Shown here one piece after another: positions 7,328 to 15,067 of a DNA stretch of 32,250 nucleotides. This stretch comes from an uncultured Collinsella sp. Its GTDB lineage: Bacteria > Actinomycetota > Coriobacteriia > Coriobacteriales > Coriobacteriaceae. Within the stretch, counting starts at the first letter, position 1, and every line of letters begins with the position of its first letter. A program made the position numbers and the translations under genes. The stretch lies in contig CATYIV010000025.1 in the NCBI GenBank assembly GCA_958407465.1, forward strand, positions 1 through 32,250. Reading direction: 5' to 3'. The notes beneath the pieces are model-generated. The model was not told the DNA's origin, did not search any database, and saw only the letters and a list, made by a program, of their open reading frames with translations.

Positions 7328-8209
7328 ATGAGCAACTGGCTTAAGCTCGAGGGCGATGTCTGCGCCGTGACCGGCGCACTCGGCGGTATGGGCGTCGAGA
7401 TTTGCCGCGAGTTCGCCCGCAACGGCGCCAACGTCGTCCTGCTCGATCTGGACGAGGAAAAGGTCAAGGCCGCAGCCGCCGACCTCGCCGCCGAGTTTGG
7501 CATCCACGCCGAGGGCTACAAGATGAACGCCACCGACGAGGCCGAGGTTCAGGCTGCCGTCGACGCCACCATCGCCGACTTCGGCCGCGTCGACGTCCTC
7601 GTCAACACCGCCGGCATCCTGCGCTTCGCCGCCATGGAGGACCTGCCGCTGAGCGACTGGGAGCAGGTGCTCAACGTCAACCTCACCGGCTACTTCATCA
7701 CCTCGCAGCGCTTTGGTCGCGAGATGATCAAGGCCGGCCAGGGCCGCCTGGTGCATATCTCGACCGTCGCCAGCCACTCCCCCGAGACGTTCTCGGGCGT
7801 GTACAGCTCCACCAAGGCCGGCGTCAACATGATGTCCAAGATGCTCGCCGCCGAGTGGGGCCCCTACGGCGTCCGCTCCAACTGCGTCGAGCCTTGCTTC
7901 GTTAAGACCCCGATGTCGGCCAATTTCTACGCCGACCCCGAGGTCGAAAAGAGCCGCAGCCGCCTGATCGCCACGCGCCGCATCGGCGAGGTCAGCGATA
8001 TCGCCAACGCCGTCATGTTCCTGGCGTCCAAGCGCTCGGACTTTACCACCGGCGACGCCATCAAGGTCGACGGCGGCTTCTCCAACATGATGGGCGACCT
8101 CACCGCCAAGCCCGGCGGCCGTCGCGCCTATGCCGACAACTACCTTAAGAACAAGGGTGTCGAGCTCTGGTCCGATGAGTCCGGCGTCGCCAAGCCGACT
8201 GACCAGTAA
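7328..8209 (+). CDS. Short-chain dehydrogenase/reductase (SDR)
   Basis: A 293-residue classical SDR that would oxidise a hydroxyl or reduce a carbonyl with NAD(P). It shows the cofactor motif TGALGGMG (15-22), NTAG (93-96), the catalytic Ser at about 145 and Tyr159-Lys163 in YSSTK. Asp40, after the second strand in VVLLDLD, favours NAD over NADP. A tail of about 40 residues beyond the usual SDR end (GGRRAYADNYLK onwards) is unusual. The ATG has AGAAGGGAAG just upstream. It is the first gene of an operon with an MFS transporter and a Gfo/Idh oxidoreductase, pointing to stepwise oxidation of an imported sugar, polyol or sugar acid. The substrate cannot be read from sequence. Confidence 0.87.
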   Translation: MSNWLKLEGDVCAVTGALGGMGVEICREFARNGANVVLLDLDEEKVKAAAADLAAEFGIHAEGYKMNATDEAEVQAAVDATIADFGRVDVLVNTAGILRFAAMEDLPLSDWEQVLNVNLTGYFITSQRFGREMIKAGQGRLVHISTVASHSPETFSGVYSSTKAGVNMMSKMLAAEWGPYGVRSNCVEPCFVKTPMSANFYADPEVEKSRSRLIATRRIGEVSDIANAVMFLASKRSDFTTGDAIKVDGGFSNMMGDLTAKPGGRRAYADNYLKNKGVELWSDESGVAKPTDQ

Positions 8210-8275
8210 ACCAACCTGACAGGGAGGCCCCGCGGACACGCCCGCTCCTCTCCCGCATCGATTAGAAAGAGTCCA

Positions 8276-9532
8276 ATGGCTTCCACCAACTCCAACAAGG
8301 GTCGCGCCGTCGTGCTTTCTGCCGCGTGCGTCACCATGTTCTTCATCAGCTCCATCGCGCTGTATTCCGTCGTGAGCAAGAACCTGCTCGCCGTCTACCC
8401 CGAGTGGTCCAGCGCTCTTACCTGGGCTTTCCCGGTCTTTCAGACCATCATGGCCGTGACGGGCATCTTCGCCGGCCGCATCTCCGATAAGATCGGCCCC
8501 CGCAACGTCGTGATCGCCGCCGCTGTGTGCTACGGCGTGGGCTGGTTCATGTCCGGCACCGTCACCGAGCCGTGGCAATTCTACCTGTGGTTCTCGCTTG
8601 TCGCCGCCATCGGCAACGGCCTGGGCTACAACCCGGCGCTCACCACCGGCCAAAAGTGGTTCATCGACAAGAAGGGTCTCGCCTCCGGCATCACCCTGGC
8701 CGCTTCGACCGCCGGTCCCGCCGTGCTGTCCCCGGTGCTCGCCTCGCTGCTCATCCCGAGCCTGGGCATCTTTGGCGCCCTTAAGGCGCTCGGAGTCATC
8801 TTCTTTGTGACGATCGCCGCCTCCGCCCTGTTCCTGAAGGCCCCCGAGGCCGGTTGGCTGCCCGAGGGCTTCGAGGCCCCCAAGGGCGGTGCGCACGCCG
8901 GCACCTTCGGCGACCTCACCCCGGGCGAGATGGTCAAGACCCCGCGCTTCTGGGTCCTCATCGTCACCTTCGCCTTTGCCGCCACCGCGGGCACCCTGCT
9001 CGTGGGCAAGGTTGCCTCCATCGCCGCCGTTCAGCTCTTCGCCGACCCCACGAGCGCCGCGGCCGTCGCCCTCGGCGGTGTGGTGGTCTCCGTCAACACC
9101 TGCGCCAACCTGGTTGGCCGTCTGTCCTTTGGCCAGATCATCGACAAGCTCGGCGCCTACAAGTCGCTGCTCATCAGCCTTGTCGTCACCATCGTCGCCC
9201 TCGTCATCATGTCGATGAGCTTTACGCAGAGCATGTTCTTTGTGGCGCTCGCCCTGCTCGGCTTTAGCTTTGGCGCCCTGCTCGTCATCTACCCGCCGCT
9301 CACCGGTGGTGCCTTCGGTACCAGCAACATCGGTGTCAACTACGGCATCATGTTTTTAGGCTATGCCGCTTCCACCTGGATCAGCCAGCCCATCACCGCC
9401 GTGCTGTATCACGCCGAGGCCGGCAGCGCCGCCTACCAGCAGTCCTTCTACGGCGCCATTGTGATCGCCGCCATCGCCGTCGTGCTCACCGTCTACATGA
9501 TGGTCTCCGACAGCAAGAAGAAGTCCGCCTAG
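8276..9532 (+). CDS. MFS transporter, OFA (oxalate/formate antiporter)-like
   Basis: A 418-residue integral membrane protein with about 12 hydrophobic segments in two halves. The loop 2-3 signature GRISDKIGPRNV and the stretch TGQKWFIDKKGLASG, close to the KWFPDKRGLASG signature of OFA-family carriers, indicate a carboxylate transporter or antiporter. A matching second-half loop, GRLSFGQIIDKLG, is visible. The ATG is preceded by AGAAAGAG, 66 nt after the SDR stop, so it is probably cotranscribed. Operon partners are two oxidoreductases, so the substrate is probably their initial substrate. OFA members move many monocarboxylates and dicarboxylates, so oxalate itself should not be assumed. Confidence 0.83.
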   Translation: MASTNSNKGRAVVLSAACVTMFFISSIALYSVVSKNLLAVYPEWSSALTWAFPVFQTIMAVTGIFAGRISDKIGPRNVVIAAAVCYGVGWFMSGTVTEPWQFYLWFSLVAAIGNGLGYNPALTTGQKWFIDKKGLASGITLAASTAGPAVLSPVLASLLIPSLGIFGALKALGVIFFVTIAASALFLKAPEAGWLPEGFEAPKGGAHAGTFGDLTPGEMVKTPRFWVLIVTFAFAATAGTLLVGKVASIAAVQLFADPTSAAAVALGGVVVSVNTCANLVGRLSFGQIIDKLGAYKSLLISLVVTIVALVIMSMSFTQSMFFVALALLGFSFGALLVIYPPLTGGAFGTSNIGVNYGIMFLGYAASTWISQPITAVLYHAEAGSAAYQQSFYGAIVIAAIAVVLTVYMMVSDSKKKSA

Positions 9533-9540
9533 TTTTACCG

Positions 9541-9572
9541 ATGCGACAAGGGGACAGCCCCTTTGTCGCATT
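9541..9572. repeat. REP-like hairpin A (GCGAC outer stem)
   Basis: A palindrome between the MFS and Gfo/Idh genes: left arm ATGCGACAAGGGG, loop ACAG, right arm CCCCTTTGTCGCAT, with one bulged A. It shares the core CAAaGGGg...CCcTTTG with hairpins at 20057-20095 and 22548-22582, but its outer stem differs. It sits inside an operon, so it may serve as an mRNA stability element rather than a full terminator. Confidence 0.7.
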
Positions 9573-9601
9573 CCACCGGTCACCAGTATTAAGGAGTCGA
9601 A

Positions 9602-10642
9602 ATGTCTGAGCTCAACCCCGTCCGCATTGCCGTTATCGGCGCCGGCGCCATGGGCCGCAACCACATCCGCTTTGTCACCGAGGAGCCCGAGGCCGAGCTC
9701 GTCGCCATCGCCGACGCCTTTGAGGGCGCCCGCGCCACGGCAGAGGCCGCCGGCGTACCGTTTTACACCGATCCCGCCCAGATGATGGACGAGGTCAAAC
9801 CCGAGGCCGTCATCATCGCCACGCCCAACGACCTGCACCTGGGCGTTGCCCGCGAGGCTGTGAAGCGCAATATCGTGCCGCTGGTCGAAAAGCCGATCTC
9901 CAACGACCTGGAGGATGCCCAGGCTTTCGCTGCCGAGGCCGAGACCGCCGGCGTGCCCGTGCTCGTGGGTCAGCACCGTCGCCACAACCCCTTCGTCAAC
10001 AAGGCCAAGGAGACCATCGAGTCCGGCGAGCTGGGCAAGCTCACCGTGTCGAGCTTCCACTACATGATCTATAAGAATGACGAGTACTTCGATGTCGAAT
10101 GGCGCCGCAAGAAGGGTGCCGGCCCGATCCTGGTCAACCTGGTGCACGACGTCGACCTGCTCCGCTACCTGCTGGGCGAGCCCGTTGCCGTCCAGGGTAT
10201 GCAGTCCAGCGCCGCCCGCGGTTTCGAGACCGAGGACTCCGCCGTGGTCAACGTCCGTTTTGCCGATGGCGCGCTCGCGAGCATGACCATCTCCGACGCC
10301 ACCGCCAGCCCCTGGAACTGGGAGGCAACCGCTCGCGAGGACCCGCAGTACCGCCCCTTCGACGCCGACGCCTACTTTATCGGCGGCACTAAGGGCGCCC
10401 TGTCGCTGCCCCGCCTGCACCAGTTCTCCTACGACGGCGCCTCCAACTGGCACAAGCCGCTGCAGATGGAGATTCCGGCCGTCGACCCGGCACTGCCGCA
10501 CAAGATGCAGCTCAAGCACTTTGTGAAGGTTGTCCGCCGCGAGGTCGAGCCCGTCGTGACCCCCGCCGACAACGTTAAGACGCTCACGCTTCTCAACGCT
10601 ATCAAGGAGGCCGCCGAGACCGGCCAGCTCGTCGAGCTGTAA
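9602..10642 (+). CDS. Gfo/Idh/MocA-family NAD(P)-dependent oxidoreductase
   Basis: A 346-residue oxidoreductase of the glucose-fructose oxidoreductase/inositol dehydrogenase family. The N-terminal Rossmann fold begins at about residue 8 with VIGAGAMGRNH. The family motif EKPIS is at about 99-103. The catalytic region includes GQHRRHNP and LVNLVHDVDLLRYLLGE, with the conserved His-x-x-Asp pattern. A strong ribosome binding site (AAGGAG, 7 nt spacing) precedes the ATG. It probably oxidises a cyclic or linear polyol, or reduces a keto intermediate, together with the upstream SDR. It is the last gene of the operon and is followed by a good hairpin terminator at 10715-10750. Confidence 0.86.
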   Translation: MSELNPVRIAVIGAGAMGRNHIRFVTEEPEAELVAIADAFEGARATAEAAGVPFYTDPAQMMDEVKPEAVIIATPNDLHLGVAREAVKRNIVPLVEKPISNDLEDAQAFAAEAETAGVPVLVGQHRRHNPFVNKAKETIESGELGKLTVSSFHYMIYKNDEYFDVEWRRKKGAGPILVNLVHDVDLLRYLLGEPVAVQGMQSSAARGFETEDSAVVNVRFADGALASMTISDATASPWNWEATAREDPQYRPFDADAYFIGGTKGALSLPRLHQFSYDGASNWHKPLQMEIPAVDPALPHKMQLKHFVKVVRREVEPVVTPADNVKTLTLLNAIKEAAETGQLVEL

Positions 10643-10714
10643 TGCCTTAAGAGCGACCGCGGCAGAAACCCCATGCCGAACCCTTCGGTCCGCCACCAAT
10701 AAGCCCCTCTTCTT

Positions 10715-10750
10715 TGCCCCGCGAGCAGCCTCCTGCCCGTGGGGCATTTT
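10715..10750 (+). terminator. Rho-independent terminator after the Gfo/Idh gene
   Basis: TGCCCCGCGAGCAG pairs with CTGCCCGTGGGGCA with two mismatches over 14 positions, followed by TTTT. It ends the lysR-divergent operon. Confidence 0.72.
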
Positions 10751-10773
10751 GCTACCTTGCCGACGATTTTTCT

Positions 10774-10822
10774 GGGACGGGGCGGCAAAAGTGGCTAAAA
10801 GAGCCCCATCCCAAAATGACTA
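10774..10822. repeat. GCCCCRTCCY intergenic repeat, copy before tex
   Basis: Third location of the repeat: GGGACGGGGC (10774-10783) and GCCCCATCCC (10803-10812) are inverted around GGCAAAAGTGGCTA, followed by AAAATGACTA. The TTTTTCTGGGACGG flank resembles 69-83 reverse-complemented. A weak -10 (TATCCT, 10844-10849) for tex lies just downstream. Confidence 0.65.
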
Positions 10823-10893
10823 CTTGGGTGGAGTGGCGGGTGGTATCCTTGGTAGCCCTGTGCTGCAAACGCACCTTAAACGCAAGGAGTCCC

Positions 10894-13041
10894 ATGGATC
10901 TTATCGCCCAGCTCGCCCACGAGCTCAACCTTAAGGCCGCCAACATCGAGGCAGCCGTCAAGCTCATCGACGAGGGCAACACCATCCCCTTTATCTCGCG
11001 CTACCGCAAGGAAGCCACAGGCGGAATGGACGACGTCGCCCTGCGCACACTCGACGAGCGCCTGTCCTACCTGCGCAATCTTGAACAGCGCAAAGAGGAC
11101 GTCATTCTGCTCATCGACGCCCAGGGCAAACTTACGCCCGAGCTCGAACAGCAAATTCGCGAGGCCACGCAGCTCCAGCGTGTCGAGGACCTCTACAAGC
11201 CCTACCGCAAAAAGCGCATGACTCGCGCGCAGAAGGCCCGCGAGGCCGGCCTGGAGCCGCTCGCCAACATGATCATCATGCAGGCCTCGGCCAAGGGCAG
11301 TGCGCTCGACGCCGCCGCAGCATACGTCAATGAGGAGGCCGGCTTCGACACGCCCGAAAAGGCGCTCGCCGGCGCCGCCGACATCGTGGCCGAGACGGTA
11401 GCCGAGGACCCGGAGAACGTCGCCGATCTGCGCGCCTTTACGCAAAACACCGCCGGCATCGTCGTCGAGGCCACCGACCCCACCGAGAAGACCCCCTACG
11501 AGCCCTACTACAACTTTGACGAGCCGCTGCGCCGTATACCCAACCACCGCGTGCTGGCTATCGACCGCGGTGAGCGCGAGGGCAAGCTCCGCGTGCGCGT
11601 GAACGTCGACGGCGCTGCCGCCACGGCACGCCTCGGCAGCCGTTGGCCCCGACGCCAGGGCGTGTTTGCTCCCATCTTCGATGCCGCCATCGCTGACGGT
11701 TACAAGCGCCTCATGGCCCCCTCGCTGGAGCGCGAGGCCCGCGCCAAACTCACCGTCCGCGCGCAGACCGAGGCCATCAATGTCTTTGCCAAGAATCTCG
11801 AGGGCCTGCTCTCGGCACGCCCCGTGCGCGGCGCCCGCGTGCTCGCGCTCGATCCGGGCTACCGCACCGGCTGCAAGGTCGCCGTCATGGACGAGACCGG
11901 CAAGCTGCTCGACCACGGCGTGGTCTACCCCACCAAGCCGCGCCACGACGTCGCCGGCACCAAGCGCGAGCTCGCCCGCCTCGTCAAGAAGGACGGCGTC
12001 AACACCATCGTCATCGGCAATGGCACCGCCAGCCGCGAGACCGAGGAAGTCGTCTCGGAGTTCATCGCCGAGCAGGCGCCTGAGCTGCGATACACCATCG
12101 TCAACGAGGCCGGCGCATCGGTGTACTCCGCCTCCGAGCTCGCCAGCCAGGAGTATCCCGACCTGGACGTCACCGTGCGTGGCGCCATGAGCCTGGGCCG
12201 CCGCCTGCAGGACCCGCTGGCAGAGCTCGTCAAGATCCCGCCCCAGTCCATCGGCGTGGGCCAGTACCAGCACGACCTTGACCAGACCGAGCTTTCGCGC
12301 ACCCTGGGCCACGTGGTTGAGGACGTCGTCAACCGCGTGGGCGTCGACGTAAACACCGCGAGCGCGAGCCTGCTGGGATACGTATCGGGCATCACGCCGA
12401 GCGTGGCCAAAAACATCGTGGCCTACCGCGAGGAAAACGGCGCCTTTACCGATCGCCGCCAGCTCAAGAAGGTCCCCAAGCTGGGACCCAAGGCATATCT
12501 CAACGCCGCGGGCTTTTTGCGCATTAGCGGCGGCAGGAACCCACTCGACGCGACAAGCGTCCACCCCGAGAGCTACGAGGTGGCCACGTCCGTCCTAGAA
12601 CGCGCCGGCGTTAAAGCAAGCGAGCTCAGCCGCGGCGGCGTGCCCGACATCGAGCGCCGCCTGGGCAGCATCTCGGCGCTGGCAAGCGACCTGAGCTGCG
12701 GCACCCTCACGCTCATCGACATCGTTAACGAGCTCAAGAAGCCCGGTCGCGACCCGCGCGATGACGCGCCCAAGGTGGTCTTTAGCCGCTCGGCGCTTTC
12801 CATCGACGACCTGGAACCCGGCATGGAGCTCAAGGGCACGGTGCGCAACGTCGTGGACTTTGGCGCCTTCGTCGACGTGGGCGTGCACCAGGACGGCCTC
12901 GTACATATCTCTAAGCTGGCCAACCGCTTTGTCAAGCACCCCAGCGACGTCGTGCGCGTCGGTGACACGGTCAAGGTGTGGGTCGAAAAGGTCGATCGCG
13001 ACCGCAAGAAGATCTCGCTCACCATGGTGCAGGGCAAGTAA
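10894..13041 (+). CDS. tex: Tex, RNA-binding transcription accessory protein
   Basis: A 715-residue Tex protein from the ATG at 10894, preceded by AAGGAGTCCC. The frame is open further upstream, but that part lies in a repeat and has no ribosome binding site. The order is typical: an N-terminal helical Tex domain (KLIDEGNTIPFISRYRKEATGG), a YqgF/RNase H-like domain (VLALDPGYRTGCKVAVMDE), tandem helix-hairpin-helix motifs (YVSGITPSVAKNIV, KVPKLGPKAYLNAAGFLRI) and a C-terminal S1 domain (GTVRNVVDFGAFVDVG, VKVWVEKVDRDRKKISLTM). Tex binds RNA and the transcription machinery and affects gene expression broadly. It is a complete single-gene unit, ended by the terminator at 13133-13193. Confidence 0.95.
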   Translation: MDLIAQLAHELNLKAANIEAAVKLIDEGNTIPFISRYRKEATGGMDDVALRTLDERLSYLRNLEQRKEDVILLIDAQGKLTPELEQQIREATQLQRVEDLYKPYRKKRMTRAQKAREAGLEPLANMIIMQASAKGSALDAAAAYVNEEAGFDTPEKALAGAADIVAETVAEDPENVADLRAFTQNTAGIVVEATDPTEKTPYEPYYNFDEPLRRIPNHRVLAIDRGEREGKLRVRVNVDGAAATARLGSRWPRRQGVFAPIFDAAIADGYKRLMAPSLEREARAKLTVRAQTEAINVFAKNLEGLLSARPVRGARVLALDPGYRTGCKVAVMDETGKLLDHGVVYPTKPRHDVAGTKRELARLVKKDGVNTIVIGNGTASRETEEVVSEFIAEQAPELRYTIVNEAGASVYSASELASQEYPDLDVTVRGAMSLGRRLQDPLAELVKIPPQSIGVGQYQHDLDQTELSRTLGHVVEDVVNRVGVDVNTASASLLGYVSGITPSVAKNIVAYREENGAFTDRRQLKKVPKLGPKAYLNAAGFLRISGGRNPLDATSVHPESYEVATSVLERAGVKASELSRGGVPDIERRLGSISALASDLSCGTLTLIDIVNELKKPGRDPRDDAPKVVFSRSALSIDDLEPGMELKGTVRNVVDFGAFVDVGVHQDGLVHISKLANRFVKHPSDVVRVGDTVKVWVEKVDRDRKKISLTMVQGK

Positions 13042-13049
13042 ACCGCCAA

Positions 13050-13098
13050 AGCAAAGGTACCCCCTGTAGCGATGTGCAAAATCGCGAGTATTCTGCAA
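13050..13098. repeat. Left arm of a 49-bp inverted repeat around the tex/aldolase terminator
   Basis: 49 bases that match the reverse complement of 13219-13267 at 46 positions (differences at three sites). It starts 9 nt after the tex stop and contains GGTACCCCCTGTAGCG and GCAAAATCGCGAGTATTC. Confidence 0.85.
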
Positions 13099-13132
13099 AT
13101 TCCACCGTTCCGGATGCCCCTCAGAGGCGAAA

Positions 13133-13193
13133 AAGCAAAAAACAGCCCCCGTTTTAGCGTCGTCAGAGCCAAAACGGGGGCTGTTTTTTGCTT
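13133..13193. terminator. Bidirectional terminator between tex and the aldolase gene
   Basis: Perfect 23-bp inverted repeat: AAGCAAAAAACAGCCCCCG... at 13133-13155 pairs with 13171-13193. The loop is 15 nt. A6 and T6 runs make it a terminator in both directions, as needed for these convergent genes. Confidence 0.93.
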
Positions 13194-13218
13194 CGGTTAA
13201 CTGATAAAGACCTTTACC

Positions 13219-13267
13219 TTGCTGAATACTCGCGATTTTGCACGTCGCTACAGGGGGTACCCTTGCT
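13219..13267. repeat. Right arm of the 49-bp inverted repeat
   Basis: Reverse complement of 13050-13098 with three mismatches. Its last base is the first base of the aldolase stop codon on the minus strand (13267-13269), so the two arms fill the intergenic region almost exactly. Confidence 0.85.
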
Positions 13268-13971
13268 TACGGCAGAATATGAAAGCCGAGCGAGGCGATA
13301 TCCTTGGCAAAGCCGCGGACGGTGTCGAGCGAGACCTCGTACGGGTCGCGGCCGATGTTCTTGCGCTTGGCCAGGATGCTGTTGGGTACCGTAATGATCT
13401 GGCAACCGCAGGCCTCGGCCTGGTAAATGTTGATGAGCTCGCGCGTGGATGCCCACAGGACCTCGCAGTTGGGCTTTGCGGCGGCCTTCTTGACCGACTC
13501 CGTCATAAACGGAATGGGATCGACACCGGTATCGGCGATGCGACCGGCAAAGAGCGAAATGATGGACGGCGTCTCGGTGTCAACGGCCTCGACCATCTCA
13601 TCGACCTGTGTAGGCGTAAAGATAGTAGTGACGTTGACCTTGATGCCGTCGGCCGAAAGCTTGCGCACCAGCTCGGCGGTGGACTCGCCCTTGGTGGTCA
13701 CGCACGGAATCTTGACGTAGACGTTCTCGGCCCAGGTAGCGATCTCGCGCGCCTCGACCTCCATGGTCTCGACGTCGTCGGCAAAGACCTCAAACGAGAC
13801 GGACACATCGGTGATGTGGGTCAGGACCTCCTTGGCAAACGCGCGGTAATCCGTCACGCCGCCCTTCTTCATAAGGGACGGGTTGGTCGTGAAACCCTGA
13901 ACGTTGCCGTTCTCGTACATGTCGAGCATGCCCTCGAGGTTTGCACCGTCAGCGAACACCTTGATTGCCAT
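13267..13971 (-). CDS. Transaldolase / fructose-6-phosphate aldolase family protein
   Basis: A 234-residue class I aldolase of the small transaldolase (TalC/FSA) type. Family motifs: GFTTNPSLMKK (26-36), the Schiff-base Lys87 in VYVKIPC, VNVTTIFTPTQ, SLFAGRIADTG and TVPNSILAKR. The length fits the short subfamily, far below the 315-residue E. coli TalB. Members either shuttle dihydroxyacetone units between sugar phosphates in the non-oxidative pentose phosphate pathway or act as aldolases; FSA and transaldolase activity cannot be told apart here. The start is an ATG with GAAAGGAATC about 10 nt before it. It is monocistronic between the bidirectional terminator and a 193-bp upstream gap. Confidence 0.88.
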   Translation of the reverse strand: MAIKVFADGANLEGMLDMYENGNVQGFTTNPSLMKKGGVTDYRAFAKEVLTHITDVSVSFEVFADDVETMEVEAREIATWAENVYVKIPCVTTKGESTAELVRKLSADGIKVNVTTIFTPTQVDEMVEAVDTETPSIISLFAGRIADTGVDPIPFMTESVKKAAAKPNCEVLWASTRELINIYQAEACGCQIITVPNSILAKRKNIGRDPYEVSLDTVRGFAKDIASLGFHILP

Positions 13972-14164
13972 CTGCCTGATTCCTTTCGTTAGTATACGGC
14001 CAATAAACTGCTAAACACTTTACCTACGTTTATCAAGGCGTGAGCTGCAGTTTTTTATCTTCTCGGCGAACGGTATAAACACCTCAGTGTTTGGATTGAT
14101 AAATCGATTGAGCATGCAAAAGCAAAGAGTCGCAGTTTGGGCAAACGTCAGAACGCGGGATTCA
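13972..14164 (-). other. Gap upstream of the aldolase gene with possible promoter elements
   Basis: No gene is seen. On the minus strand TTGATA followed 17 nt later by TAGCAG is a weak promoter candidate for the aldolase. A closer TATACT (13991-13996) would start transcription inside the ribosome binding site, so it is less likely. AAACACTGAGGTGTTT at about 14079-14094 is a short hairpin without a clear T-run and may end the upstream HAD transcript. Confidence 0.3.
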
Positions 14165-14992
14165 TTAGATGAGGCCGAAATGCTGCATCGCTGTGACGGT
14201 ACCGTCGTGTGCGACATCGTCGGTCACGTAGTCGGCGACCGCCTTGACCTCGGGCATGGCGTTGCCCATGGCCACGGCTGTCTCGACGGCGGCGAGCATG
14301 CCCAGGTCGTTGCCCGAATCGCCAAAGCCAAAGGTGCGCGCATTTCCCTCGCGGCCCAGATACGCCAGCGCTCGCGCCACGCCCACGCCCTTGTCAATGC
14401 CCTTGGGGCTCAGCTCGCGATTCTGGCCACCGGTGTTGCACAGCTCAAACTCGCAATCGATAAAGCCGTCATCATTGGCTACGCGAGCCAAACTGGGCAC
14501 ATTGAGGCATACCTTGCCCACGCGCAGACTGCCGTCGACGCGCATCTCCTCGGCGCTGTGCACCACAGAAGTGCCGATCAGAGACGACTGCTCAACACCC
14601 GCGGGTTCCAGGGCAAAAGTAGCCACGTTGGTCTCGAAAAAGGCCTCAATCCCTGCCGCGGCCATACGGCGTGCAAGCTCCGCGATAACGCCCTCGTCAA
14701 AGCAGTCCTCATGCACCACGCGGCCCTCGACCTCGAGCGTCGCCCCCGCCATGGCAACGACACCCGCAGGCTCCAAAGCACGCAGACCATCGGCAATCAG
14801 CCACAAGGGACGACCCGTGCAGATAAATGCCTGGTGACCCGCATTGCGCAGGCGATGAAACGCCTCGACGACCGCCTGCGAGGGGCAAACCGCCGAAAAG
14901 TCCTTGTCGGTCATGTTGTCGGGATCGAACGACGTCAGCGTGCCGTCCACGTCAAAAAAGAGCACGGCGGAATCGGGGCACGCATCAATCAT
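14165..14992 (-). CDS. Cof-type HAD-superfamily (IIB) phosphatase
   Basis: A 275-residue HAD hydrolase with all four motifs: DVDGTLT with nucleophile Asp14 and Asp16, CTGRP for motif II, a Lys in SPKGIDKG, and GFGDSGNDLGML for the metal-binding motif IV. The large insertion between motifs II and III is the C2B cap of the Cof/YbiV type. Such enzymes dephosphorylate sugar phosphates, flavin or pyridoxal phosphates; the substrate is not predictable from the sequence. The ATG is preceded by AAAGGAACCC. It is divergent from rlmKL with only 75 bp between the starts, where both promoters overlap. Confidence 0.88.
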   Translation of the reverse strand: MIDACPDSAVLFFDVDGTLTSFDPDNMTDKDFSAVCPSQAVVEAFHRLRNAGHQAFICTGRPLWLIADGLRALEPAGVVAMAGATLEVEGRVVHEDCFDEGVIAELARRMAAAGIEAFFETNVATFALEPAGVEQSSLIGTSVVHSAEEMRVDGSLRVGKVCLNVPSLARVANDDGFIDCEFELCNTGGQNRELSPKGIDKGVGVARALAYLGREGNARTFGFGDSGNDLGMLAAVETAVAMGNAMPEVKAVADYVTDDVAHDGTVTAMQHFGLI

Positions 14993-15023
14993 ATGGGTTC
15001 CTTTCGGGGGCGAGAGTAAACGA

Positions 15024-15052
15024 AGTATCCATCATATAATGGAGCGACGCAA
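15024..15052 (-). promoter_or_regulatory. Possible promoter of the HAD phosphatase gene
   Basis: TTGCGT (15047-15052) and GATACT (15024-15029) on the minus strand with a 17-nt spacer. It overlaps the rlmKL -10, so the two divergent promoters probably compete. Confidence 0.4.
15035..15040 (+). promoter_or_regulatory. -10 element of rlmKL
   Basis: Perfect TATAAT, 27 nt before the start codon, with no good -35 at 17 nt (GAGAGT). The ribosome binding site GAGAGG is six nt before the ATG. Confidence 0.5.
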
Positions 15053-15067
15053 CCAGAGAGGTCACCC

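Noticed and set aside
13050..13267. Insertion sequence
   Set aside because: Inverted repeats are present, but only a terminator lies between them and there is no transposase gene or visible target duplication.
14087..15019. Plus-strand gene opposite the HAD phosphatase
   Set aside because: The minus strand encodes a complete HAD enzyme with all four motifs; the plus-strand frame has none.
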